From contig CAJPVJ010000688.1 of the NCBI GenBank assembly GCA_905397405.1, positions 1-21,393 on the forward strand: a stretch of 21,393 bases of DNA, written 5' to 3'. Below, in pieces: positions 10,668-20,233 of this stretch (position 1 is the first letter of the stretch; each line of letters begins with the position of its first letter). The translations under genes were made by a program, and so were the position numbers. This DNA comes from Oppiella nova (lineage: Eukaryota; Arthropoda; Arachnida; Sarcoptiformes; Oppiidae). Under the pieces are notes generated by a model. It had not been told where the DNA came from. It made no database searches and saw only the letters and a list, made by a program, of their open reading frames with translations.

Positions 10668-11779
10668 TTTGACCACAATTTCGTGAACAAGTGATCACTA
10701 AATGAATGCAAACACAACTGATTTGCGATATAATAGTGGTTTCGATGCAAACATCTGTTCGTGACTTCAATGCAAACAACAAATGGTTTCAAACATAACA
10801 TCAAAACATTTATCGCTTTAAATATGCCATCAATTCATTCATGAGTTACAATCAGTTTCGCAAATACTGTTACCCCTGTTGTCACCCCCTTTTCAATGGC
10901 TATAAAGCAGTGAGACTCCTCTTTTCAATATACGTTTGTTGTGAATGATTAGTAAGTGTTTTATTAGTAAGGTGCTATTTTAATAAAACCTGCTTTTTAT
11001 TATTCCGTAAAACATTTTGCTATAATAAATACAATAAGCATTAAATTTTAATGATTTATTTGTAATGACATAAAAGCATCGTTTGAATACTTATAAGCGA
11101 TTGCTGCCAATGAATAGGAAGGTATGTCCGCATAAATGATGCTATCATTAAGTTGTGGTACTTTTGACAGAATCTAATTTTAGTTTTTATATTTAACTCA
11201 ATACTTAACTATTATGTAATATATGATTGAGATATCATATAAGATGGTCTTTGTATCACACGATTAATGAATGGAAAGGGAATGACAGGACAGGCATGTA
11301 TTAATACTATAAAGTATTAGTTTACATAACATTCTGTCAAGAATTTATTCAATCAATTCATAATCTTACGGTATATGAAAAACTTTAAAGGATTGCCAAA
11401 TATTTTCATAAAAATTTTTTTATTAATATATTATTCGCACAAAACTTAATATAAATTTTAATAATAAATCCAAAAAACTATAAAAAAATTTAAATCAAAT
11501 TTCAATTACATTATGTATTAATTCTCTGCGAAATAAAAACCAGAATTGCATTCATTTAAAGGATTCCTTTCAATGAATATGTATGGACTCAAAGGTATGG
11601 TGACATTTCAAACAAATCAATAAAAAATTATTCAAATAATCCTTTTTGTATCACATTTTCTCATTAATAACGATAAATGTCTTTCTGTAGAAAATCTAAA
11701 CATTTGTTCCTATTTTTGTATTTCTTTTTTATTATTAAATGGTATTTATTTGTAATCTAAGAGTTAAGTCAATCTATGG
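10668..11779. other. FHIP2 upstream region plus PP5 3' UTR, no gene seen
   Basis: 10668-10940 is the likely FHIP2 promoter. It has repeated GATGCAAAC/AATGCAAAC octamer-like sites at about 10700-10770, and a plus-strand TATAAA at 10901-10906 between two copies of CTTTTCAAT (10889-10897, 10921-10929). The rest is AT-rich. No ORF or structural RNA is recognisable. Confidence 0.5.
11728..11750 (-). terminator. Candidate poly(A) signals of the PP5 gene
   Basis: TTTATT on the + strand at 11728-11733 and 11745-11750 reads AATAAA on the - strand, 30-50 nt after the PP5 stop codon. Confidence 0.5.
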
Positions 11780-13259
11780 TCACATGAATGAGAACAGACT
11801 GTTGGCGTAGGCCATGGGTTTGACGTTAGGATGAGGCACTTCCGAGTATGTCGTGAACCGAGGGGTCAGATCGGAGCCCTTCATCGTAATGAACGCCCCT
11901 TTGTTGCCCATTGTATCGCAATAGTTAGGCGCAGAGAATACTGTTATGCATTTGCCGGAGTGGGCCTACAGGGGACAGACATACAGTATTACAGCACTAG
12001 CATTGAGCGCACAAATAGACAAATACCTCTTCATATCCGTCGGGTTTGACTTCATGGCTGCGAATAATGTAATCAATTTTGTTGAGCTTACAGAAGGTGT
12101 CGGTCACGTCGGGCCCGAACTGAACGCCGACCCCGCGTTTGCTGGGGGCGCGACCTTTGGATGGCATCGGGTCTGACCAGAGAATGTCACACATAATGCC
12201 CTCATCAGGTGGCTGTCGGTTGCGATCAGTGGTGCGGATGTCGTCCAGAGTGACGGTGTCGGTGCTGAAGAGGCCGCCATGCATTACAAGCACTCTCTCA
12301 TTGATACAGTGGGCCAGAGGTAACAGATTAAACACTTCGGCAAACAATTCGTACATTTGTGACGTGTATTTGGCTTTCACTTCGCCCTCGAAGCCATACA
12401 TTTGATTCATAGTCTGACTTTCGTGATTACCTCTGGACATAAAAAAGTGTTTGGGATACAAGAGTTTGAAACCAATTAGAGTGAGAATGCATTCGACAGA
12501 GAAGGAGCCCCTGTCGACGAAGTCTCCGTTGAATAAGTAGGGGTTCGTCTCAGACGGCAATCCATTCAATTGGAAGATATTCAAGAGGTCGTAGTACTGG
12601 CCGTGGATATCACCGCAAACCGTGAACTTCTGGTCCTCGTCGATGTGGACGTCCACTAAAGTCAGGTCTTTAGCGAACAGTTGTCTCGCGTCTAAAATCA
12701 TTTTATAGGCGTATTTGCGGTGAAGCTTCTGTCGGTCTTTGAAATAGTCCATCATTTGTGTCATAAACTCTTTGGTAACCCTTCCGTCCGTCAGTTTGGG
12801 GCCGTCGTAGTCATCACTGATCGACATACTCTCCAAGTCTATCGACTCGGCCACAGACTTCTTCACCTCATCCACAGCTATCGCCCTCTCGAAGGCCAGT
12901 CGGCGTACAATCTTCTGGCACTCGTTGTGCCGATTCTTGGCGTCGGCGTCGTTGGGCCTGTACTTCACCACAGTCTCCAAGTCTTTGACGGCGAGTTTGA
13001 ATCGGTTCAGTGCCATCTGAGCCATGGCTCGTCTGTAGTAGCCTTTGATGTAACTCTTGTCCAATTCAATGGCTTTGGAGGCGTCGCCCAACGCGTAGCC
13101 GAAGAACTCCTTCTTGAGGTAAGCGATGGATCGGTTGCCATAGAGCTGGGCATTGGATCCGTCCATTTCGATGGCTTCAGTGTACAACTCGATGGCTCTG
13201 TCGTACTCCTGTCTCTTGAAGTGATCGTTCGCCACATTCTTCACCTCTTCCGCACTCAT
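11780..13259 (-). CDS. PPP5C: Serine/threonine protein phosphatase 5 (TPR plus PPP catalytic domain), 472 aa
   Basis: There are two exons on the minus strand, 13259-12027 (411 codons) and 11965-11780 (61 codons plus TGA), separated by a 61-nt GT..AG intron in phase 0. Residues 1 to about 115 form three TPR repeats ([51 protein letters not shown]), the Hsp90-docking and autoinhibitory module. The catalytic domain carries the metal and phosphate motifs GDIHG (216-220), GDFVDRG (245-251), GNHE (277-280), HGG (327-329) and RSHE near the exon junction. It ends [11 protein letters not shown], then MAYANSL as in vertebrate PP5. ATG 13259 is chosen because the longer frame begins only at TTG and has a stop just above it. 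A possible 3' splice site (ATATCAG) three bases before the ATG leaves room for an upstream exon. The enzyme dephosphorylates Hsp90 clients, Cdc37 and stress-kinase targets. Human PP5 is 499 aa. Confidence 0.96.
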
Positions 13260-14614
13260 CCTCTGATATGGATCTGATTCTTGTCGACAACCACTCAATC
13301 AAATGATTACGCAATCGATTCCGTTTCGGCAGATAATCAACGAATCGTTGATTCAATCAATTTATTTACAATTTATTACAAAATGAATCGAAATTATGAC
13401 TAAATATTGTAAAACTCTTTCATTTGTTTTACAGACAATCCATTCGCACATAAATTACAACTCAATGCAAGCCATCCATGCATTCAATGTTGCCGTCAAT
13501 CTATGGGACACTCAATGAAACCGCTAAACACTTCATTATAATTATGATTAAATTGTTTGAAAAAATGTGCAAATTTTCGTTTAATAGCAATACTATTCTG
13601 AATTAATTCATATGATATACATGTTAAGTGAATTGAGTTTGTGTTCACGTAATTCACTGCAAACTACACTAATAGTTCAGCTCATCATTAGTAAACCTTA
13701 TAATTAGTGGCAAAGTATTGAAATATTGAAAGTTTCGAAAATGAATCGATTTATGCATTCATTGCATGATTTCTAGTGAACGTAAGAAGTTTTCAAATTA
13801 GGAAATGAATGATTCATTTATATGATTAAAGCTGCAAATATTTCCTCCTATTCTGAGTCTTATTGAAGTATTCATTGAATACTTCATTGAACTCTCAAAT
13901 TGAAAGTTTCTATGATTCTGGTCTCAGATTTTCATATTTAACAATAGTTTGCATTTATGTTTAAAAGTGCATTCAATATAAATATATTTATTACAAAATT
14001 CTAATGACATTCATATCTTTCACATTAAGAATATATATTTACTGCTAATCTCTAACGTAAGAACATGTGATAAAGTTTTAAATCACTGATAAAGGCTTTA
14101 TTCATGTGTTGCAGTATATTCTCAACATTACACTCGGATTCTTAAGTTGTATTGCGAAAACAATTTCTAAAATCTACTTGTTATAAAACTTATACAAAAC
14201 TATATTTTATATACAGTAATTCTAATGTAATATAATATTTATGAAATACAATATCAATTAGGATCTACCTTTATCTGACATTATTTCATAAATCTTTCAA
14301 TTAAATCATAAGCAGTTTAATTGACTAATAAACTCAATTGCATTACACACCCATTTTAATCTACTTTTAAGTCATTTATTATGACATTATACCATGGTAA
14401 CATCAAAGGTTTAATTTAATTTATTCTTAAGAACTTAATACTGTATCAGTTTCATGACTACAGTATGTCATTATGAATCTGTAATTAAGAATATATAAAA
14501 TGGATATTAAATCAGGATATAAATAGTCTAGCAAATGATTTATTTAATTATTTCACTCATAACCCATTGTTGACAAGATAATATTATTGATTTATTAAAT
14601 CTATAATTTAGAAA
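13260..14614. other. AT-rich intergenic region between the PP5 and carboxypeptidase promoters
   Basis: PP5 (-) and the carboxypeptidase (+) are divergent here. I see no ORF or RNA gene. A perfect 9-bp inverted repeat with a 3-bp loop lies at 13865-13885 (GAAGTATTC / GAATACTTC). The part from 14167 onward recurs as the direct repeat at 19296. Confidence 0.55.
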
Positions 14615-15019
14615 TATATATATAAATTGAAACAAATAACTCAATTTTCATAGTTTGGAAAACCTTTTAGTTGTACTCAAAAATAGAGTTAACAAACGGA
14701 AAGTATAGAGAATTGAAATGTCGGTTAAATTAATAATCGGCACATTTGTGTCAATTGCTGTACTTTTTCTGGTTGAATGTGAAGGCATTCGTCACTTCAA
14801 TGGTTATTCAGTCATTCGTTTAATACCTGAGACTGAATCGCAACTCAATTATTTGCGTCAATTGGAAAACAATGCCTTAGATGTAAGTTTTGACTAACTT
14901 TTGTGTCAATTCTTTGTGACACTTAACTTGATTTAAAGCTTGACTTCTGGAGGGGTCCCTCATATTTGGGAAGACCCGTCGATGTCATGATTCCCCCGCA
15001 ACTCAACCATACATTTCAA
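14167..15019 (+). repeat. Long direct repeat, copy A (carboxypeptidase promoter, exon 1 and first copy of exon 2)
   Basis: This segment recurs in the same orientation at 19296-20228. The copies differ by scattered substitutions of a few per cent, and copy B has a 20-bp insertion near its start. The duplication includes promoter, exon 1, intron 1 and the 5' part of exon 2, and both copies lose similarity shortly after the exon 2 text ACATTTCAA. Confidence 0.85.
14615..14626 (+). promoter_or_regulatory. TATA-like element of the carboxypeptidase gene
   Basis: TATATATATAAA lies 92-103 bp upstream of the ATG and is preserved, slightly shorter, in the second copy at 19827-19836. In such AT-rich DNA this is suggestive only. 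The transcription start would fall near 14645-14660. Confidence 0.4.
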
Positions 15020-16799
15020 CAAAAACTTTTGTGTCAATTCTTTGTGACACTTAACTTGATTTAAAGCTTGACTTCTGGAGGGGTCCCTCATATTTGGGAA
15101 GACCCGTCGATGTCATGATTCCCCCGCAACTCAACCATACATTTCAAGAAATTTTCAGTAAAAAATTTCCACAAAAGTCTCTTATGATCGATGATTTAGA
15201 AAAGTATTTTGGATAATAATATAATTACAAAAATTACATAATTGTTAACTAAAACTGTTTGAAAACTTTGTTCAGAACATTGGCTGAAGAAAGAAAACCT
15301 TTTGTGCCGATAAACACTTTGGACACAAAAGCAGATGTTGTGGACAAACATTTCGATGATTACCAAAGACTGGACAAAATTCACGCCTTCTTGGACGCCA
15401 TTGCAGCTCAATATCCGTCTATCGCAGGGGTCGAGACTATTGGCACCTCTTATGAGAAGCGAAATTTAAAGATCATTCGCATAGGAGTGAACCAGGCTGC
15501 CAAAACTAAACCCATTATCTTCCTGGAGGGCGGAATCCACGCCCGCGAGTGGATATCTTCCGCAACCAATCAGTTCTTTGCACAAGAGTTGGTTCAGAGA
15601 TCTGAATCCGATGCCGATGTCAAAGATCTATTAAATACATTTGATTTTTACATTCTTCCAGTTCTTAACGCTGACGGGTATTGAAATATAATATATGGTT
15701 AAGAATTTTGAGCCTGATCATTGTTTTATAACTAGCTATGAATACACGCACACAGATAATAGGATGTGGAGAAAGACTAGGCAACCAAATGGTTTGTGTT
15801 ATGGTATGTATTATCGTATAACTCAGTCTACAAATGGTTTATCAAAAGCTATTAATGATCTATGAATGCAATTCAGGTACTGATCCTAACAGAAACTTTG
15901 CGTACCAATGGGGCGGAGAGGTTAGGTTTTATATCTAGTGAACGTTCACTTTTAAACCTAACATAAGCGTCTATTTAATCCTAATAGGGAGCCTCCACTA
16001 ATGCATGTGAGCTGTGGTTTGTTTGTTGAATTTAACTGTAGTTTAAAACAAATTGGTTACCAATTAGGCGCCGAAACATACAGAGGACCCAAAGCTTTCT
16101 CTGAACCCGAAACTAAAGCCGTTTCTGATTTTGTGTTGAGTAAGGGTACAAAAGTTAAGGCATATCTGGCAGTCCATTCCTACGGACAGTACTGGTTGTA
16201 TCCCTGGGTAATTTAGTTGCAAACATATTTTGTACAGATCATTGTGAATGAAAATATTAATTAATTATAGGGTTATACAAGTGCTTTGACTAAAGACGAC
16301 GCCGCACTCGTATGTATTGACACAATAATTTAAAGTATTATTGAAGTATTTGAAACTTTTATAACTATTTAAATGACAGAATCGTGTGGCAAAGGTAGCG
16401 ACCACTGCTTTGGCACAGAAGTATAATACTAAATACACAATCGGAACTTCAACCAATGTTCTTTGTACGTGCTTGCTTATATTTATTATTTTATATTCAG
16501 AATATGAATACTTTATAATCTTTACAAAATAATTATTTGTATTTTCAAATCAAAAGACGCGGCGGCCGGTGGAGCAGACGGTAAGACTTGTGTTATAAAT
16601 ATATTGTATACTAATTGTATATCATTGACGGACAGACTGGGCTTACGGGGGCGCCGGCATTAAGTATGCCTATACCGTTGAGTTGAGAGACACCGGTTCC
16701 TATGGATTCTCTCTGCCAAAGGCACAAATCAGACCCACCGGTGAAGAAACAACGGCTGCTTTCATTGCATTCGCCAAAGAAGTCAAGAAAGAGCTGTGA
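14718..16799 (+). CDS. Secreted M14A zinc carboxypeptidase precursor, B-type specificity residue, 428 aa, 11 exons
   Basis: Exons: 14718-14882, 15067-15203, 15276-15677, 15736-15803, 15877-15920, 15988-16006, 16068-16207, 16271-16309, 16380-16464, 16557-16580 and 16636-16799. All introns are GT..AG and all phases agree. Residues 1-23 form a signal peptide. The propeptide runs to about 110 ([28 protein letters not shown]), then the catalytic domain follows. Zinc ligands are H189 and E192 (HAREW) and H315 (AVHSYGQ). Substrate and catalytic residues are R247 (RMWRKTR), N262-R263 (DPNRNF), Y367 and E390 (VELRDTG). The bovine CPA position 255 equivalent is D374, as in carboxypeptidase B, so C-terminal Lys/Arg is the expected substrate. 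It is probably a digestive zymogen. Exon 2 has an upstream tandem copy (14939-15019) that would run into a stop, so I use the copy at 15067. The last exon is also partly duplicated downstream. Confidence 0.9.
14896..15147 (+). repeat. 128-bp-period tandem duplication over intron 1/exon 2 of the carboxypeptidase
   Basis: Identical 124-bp copies at 14896-15019 and 15024-15147 are separated by CAAA. Each includes the end of intron 1, its acceptor and the first 27 codons of exon 2. Only the second copy continues into the rest of the exon. The first runs into intron-like sequence and an in-frame stop. Confidence 0.95.
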
Positions 16800-16932
16800 A
16801 GTCATTAGAGTTGAGAGACACCGGTTCCTATGGATTCTCTCTGCCAAAGGCACAAATCAGACCCACCGGTGAAGAAACAACGGCTGCTTTCATTGCATTC
16901 GCCAAAGAAGTCAAGAAAGAGCTGTGAAGTCA
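16680..16932 (+). repeat. 128-bp-period tandem duplication of the last coding segment of the carboxypeptidase
   Basis: Identical 125-bp copies at 16680-16804 and 16808-16932 are separated by TTA. The unit spans the codons from VELRDTG to the TGA stop. The first copy terminates the protein, so the second would be untranslated. Confidence 0.95.
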
Positions 16933-16933
16933 A

Positions 16934-17185
16934 TGACTATAATCGCATTAAATTAACGCAAATAATAAAGTTTCAATTTTAACAATTTATTTATTTTAAT
17001 AATTTTAATTTATTCTTAAGAGTTCATTGAAATTACAAAACAATGTGTTTATATTATACATTGACTATAATCGCATTAAATTAACGCAAATAATAAAGTT
17101 TCAATTTTAATAATTTATTTATTTTAATAATTTTAATTTATTCTTAAGAGTTAATTGAAATTACAAAACAATGTGTTTATATTAT
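16934..17185 (+). repeat. 128-bp-period tandem duplication in the carboxypeptidase 3' UTR
   Basis: Copies of 124 bp at 16934-17057 and 17062-17185 show two substitutions and are separated by ACAT. Each contains an AATAAA (16964-16969 and 17092-17097). Confidence 0.95.
16964..16969 (+). terminator. Poly(A) signal of the carboxypeptidase gene
   Basis: AATAAA lies 165 nt after the stop as written, or about 37 nt after the duplicated stop at 16925-16927. A second identical signal at 17092 comes from the tandem duplication. Confidence 0.6.
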
Positions 17186-17784
17186 GGAAAAAGTGTTTAT
17201 GCTATTTGACCTTAGATTTCATTAACAAAAGTTGTTAAATAGATTACAGAATATCACTATAATTCTGTTTAATGAGTTATTTTTAGTAACCTCTAATCAA
17301 ATATCTAGTAATTATAGTTTATTTATTTCAAAATAAGTATGCTCTTTGTTGCATATTTCCTAATAATTCATAACATTTTAAATAATACAAATCGATGATT
17401 CATATGGAGATCTAGAATAATACTTAGAGTGATTCATAATATCCGATAATTAATATAATTAATTGGACAAGTGTACATTGACAATAATTTAGCAATACAG
17501 AATAATTTCTATTATATAAGTTACAATTTATAACAACGTTCTGCACATTATTTAAAATCTATATAAGGTATTCTACTGGTACAATTTATTTTATTCACAT
17601 TTTTTGCAGTTAATTCTATAAAAGGGAATACAACATTAAAAAAATTAACATTGAATAGTTCAGTATTATACATTGTGTAATTACGATATTACTTAGCAAT
17701 AGTTTAAATTTAATTTGTTTTGACAATTGTTGATAAAGTTTACTGACCTTAAGATTTACTTAATTAGTGATAACCCGTATATAA
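17186..17784. other. AT-rich sequence without recognisable content
   Basis: Simple A/T-rich DNA lies between the carboxypeptidase 3' region and the transposon. I see no ORF, RNA gene or further repeat. Confidence 0.5.
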
Positions 17785-17786
17785 TA

Positions 17787-17946
17787 CAGTGTCTTTCACC
17801 ATGGACCTCCGCCTTTTAATTGCAATATCTCAAAAACTAAATTAGATAGCAAGGTACTCTCGACGGTTTCTAAAACTAGAAAGTATAGCAAATTTTTTGA
17901 CCTACTGATCACCCAGGTGCGACTTATATTAATGTTATTTCTATGG
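17787..17946 (+). repeat. Left terminal inverted repeat of the MITE
   Basis: This 160-bp repeat starts CAGTGTC and extends to TTTCTATGG. It is closer to the lone end at 18828-18955 (four differences over 128 bp) than to its own right partner. Confidence 0.8.
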
Positions 17947-18504
17947 GATTCTCTAGAGTTACCCTTTAAAAGTTAGTTATTAATTATTGTTATTTTACCA
18001 TCGAACCATTTTCACAAGTTATCGAGTTTCTCTCTCTTAAATTAATATAAAGTTTACCACATAGTAAGCAATTCTAGGGAATTATATTTCTTGATTTAAT
18101 TAATTATATTTATTTAAATATATTTACAGCTCAATACGGTAACTTAGGTTAATACATTGACACTAATTATAATTAAATTATCTAATTTGTTATTAAGTTA
18201 TTCATATTAAGGCTGGAGTTGCTCAGATACACCATTTGAAAGATAATTAAATTCTCTCTCTTTGAGCTATTGAACACTTTTACCAAGATACTATATTATT
18301 ATTATTAATTATTGATTGAAAATTTCCCATTGAGATTTCCATATAGATTCTTGATTTTCAAAAGTTATTTGTGACTGAACTATATGTCGGAGCTGAGAGA
18401 TCTCGATGCCATATGAAAGTTCATACCTTCCTCTATAAAATTGCTATAGATTGTATTTACCTTGCTCATTTTGTTCATACTGTAACTCATGGCTGCAAGA
18501 GTGT

Positions 18505-18665
18505 CCATAGAAATAGCAGTAATATAAGTCGCACCTGGGTGATCAGTATGTCAAAAAATTTCCCATACTTTCTAGTTTTAGAAACCGTCCAAAAGTACCG
18601 TGCTATCTAGTTTAGTTTTTGAGATATTGGAATTAAAAGTCAGAGGTCCATGGTGAAACACACTG
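18505..18665 (-). repeat. Right terminal inverted repeat of the MITE
   Basis: This is the reverse complement of the left end over about 161 bp and ends CACACTG followed by TA. Confidence 0.8.
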
Positions 18666-18827
18666 TATTTTTTAAAATCTAAACTGAAACCAAGTTAAAT
18701 TGACTTTACTCATTTACTACTGAGTGTTGAATATCAAATGCATTTTACTTTTATAACTTTGTAATAAAACATCTACACTATACTATTCTTATTGGTTCCT
18801 TATGTTACAAACAATCAAATTCAACAT
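18666..18827. other. Spacer between the MITE and the lone end
   Basis: This is 160 bp of AT-rich DNA with no recognisable content. Confidence 0.5.
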
Positions 18828-18955
18828 GGATGATCAGTAGGTCAAAAAATTTGCTATACTTTCTAGTTTTAGAAACCGTCGAGAGTACCTTGCTATCTAA
18901 TTTAGTTTTTGAGATATACCAATTAAAAGGCGGAGGTCCATGGTGAAACACACTG
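18828..18955 (-). mobile_element. Lone third transposon end (solo inverted repeat)
   Basis: This 128-bp segment lies in the orientation of a right end, finishes CACACTG followed by TA, and matches the reverse complement of the MITE left end at about 97%. Similarity starts abruptly at 18828, so this is a truncated second element or a misjoined copy of the first. Flanking TATTATA is also shared with the outside of the left end. Confidence 0.7.
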
Positions 18956-19171
18956 TATTATAAGTGGTATTTAATGAGCTGCACATTAAATAAAACTTAT
19001 TTTAAATTCTAATAAGATTCAAATTATCATTAATTTGCTGTAAATACCAATTAAAAGGCGGAGGTCCATGGTGAAACACACTGTATTATAAGTGGTATTT
19101 AATGAGCTGCACATTAAATAAAACTTATTTTAAATTCTAATAAGATTCAAATTATTATTAATTTGCTGTAA
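18916..19171 (+). repeat. 128-bp-period tandem duplication spanning the lone transposon end
   Basis: Adjacent 128-bp copies at 18916-19043 and 19044-19171 differ at one position. Each holds the outer 40 bp of the transposon end plus its flank. Confidence 0.95.
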
Positions 19172-19376
19172 AAATAAAAATTAATTACTTTATTTTAAAA
19201 CTCAACTTTATTTTAACTGAAAATTGTTTAAAAAAAATTCTAGTTATAAAGCTTTGAACAATAAATAATACTGTATACTAATAATAATGATAATACTAAA
19301 ATCTACTTGTTATAAAACTTATACAAAACAATGTTTTCTCGCACAAAACTATATTTTATATACAGTAATTCTAGTT

Positions 19377-19497
19377 TAATATAATATTTATTAAATACAA
19401 TATCACTTAGGATCTACCTGTATCTGACATTATTTCNTAATATAATATTTATTAAATACAATATCACTTAGGATCTACCTTTATCTGACATTATTTC
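19377..19497 (+). repeat. 60-bp duplication on both sides of a single N
   Basis: Copies at 19377-19436 and 19438-19497 differ at one base and are separated only by the N at 19437. The corresponding place in copy A (about 14225-14290) has one copy. This is what an unmerged contig overlap looks like. Confidence 0.95.
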
Positions 19498-19826
19498 ATA
19501 AATCTTTCAATTAAATCATAAGCAGTTTAATTGACTAATAAATTCAATTGCATTACACACCCATTTTAATCTACTTTTAAGTAATTTATTATGACATTAT
19601 ACCATGGTAACATCAAAGGTTTAATTTAATTTATTCTTGAGAACTTAATACTGTATCAGTTTCATGACTACAGTATGTCATTATGAATCTGTAATTAAGA
19701 ATATATAAAATGGATATTAAATCAGGATATAAATAACCTAGCAAGTGATTTATTTGATTATTTCACTCATAAACCATTGTTGACAAGATAATATTATTGA
19801 TTTATTAAATCTATAATTTAGAAAAA

Positions 19827-19836
19827 TATATATAAA
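19827..19836 (+). promoter_or_regulatory. TATA-like element of the second carboxypeptidase copy
   Basis: TATATATAAA sits at the same distance (about 100 bp) from the ATG as in the first copy. Confidence 0.35.
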
Positions 19837-19926
19837 TTGAAACAAATATCTCAATTTTCATAGTTTGGAAAACTTTTAGTTGTACTCAAAAATAGAGTTA
19901 ACAAACGGAAAGTACAGAGAATTGAA

Positions 19927-20228
19927 ATGTCGGTTAAATTAATAATCGGCACATTTGTGTCAATTGCTGTACTTTTTCTGGTTAAATGTGAAGGCATTCG
20001 TCACTTCAATGGTTATTCAGTCATTCGTTTAATACCTGAGACTGAATCGCAACTCAATTATTTGCGTCAATTGGAAAACAATGTCTTAGAAGTAAGTTTT
20101 GACAAACTTTTGTGTCAATTCTTTGTGACACTTAACTTGATTTAAAGCTTGACTTCTGGAGGGGTCCCTCATATTTGGGAAGACCCGTCGATGTCATGAT
20201 TCCCCCGCAACTCAACCATACATTTCAA
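19927..20228 (+). pseudogene. Second carboxypeptidase copy, exon 1 and first 27 codons of exon 2 only
   Basis: Exon 1 is 19927-20091 and exon 2 starts at 20148 after a 56-nt intron. The 55-codon exon 1 differs from the first gene by three substitutions, all amino-acid changing (Glu to Lys in the signal-peptide region, Ala to Val, Asp to Glu). Exon 2 matches as far as NHTFQ, after which the sequence switches at about 20229-20233 into an inverted piece of exon 9. As written it cannot encode a carboxypeptidase. It may be a truncated paralogue, one side of an inversion, or the other haplotype joined wrongly. Confidence 0.75.
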
Positions 20229-20233
20229 CAAAA

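Larger units (their letters stand above)
17787..18665. mobile_element. Non-autonomous Tc1/mariner-type DNA transposon (MITE) with about 160-bp terminal inverted repeats
   Basis: The element is 879 bp and begins CAGTGTCTTTCACC and ends GGTGAAACACACTG, flanked by TA at 17785-17786 and 18666-18667 as expected for TA target-site duplication. The left inverted repeat is 17787-17946 and the right is 18505-18665. They match over about 160 bp, with roughly a dozen substitutions and a one-base indel in the outer 130 bp. The roughly 560-bp interior is AT-rich and encodes no transposase, although a meaningless 79-codon frame occurs at 18371-18610. The element therefore depends on a transposase made elsewhere. 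Superfamily is inferred from the TA duplication and CAGTG ends only. Confidence 0.75.
19296..20228 (+). repeat. Long direct repeat, copy B (second carboxypeptidase promoter, exon 1 and 5' part of exon 2)
   Basis: This segment matches 14167-15019 in the same orientation with a few per cent divergence. It contains an extra 20 bp near the start and an internal 60-bp duplication around a single N at 19437. Confidence 0.85.

Noticed and set aside
12720-13277. 185-codon open frame antisense to the PP5 gene
   Set aside because: It is a shadow of the conserved TPR coding exon on the other strand, with no family resemblance of its own.
18371-18610. 79-codon ORF inside the MITE
   Set aside because: It lacks transposase motifs and runs into the inverted repeat, consistent with chance.
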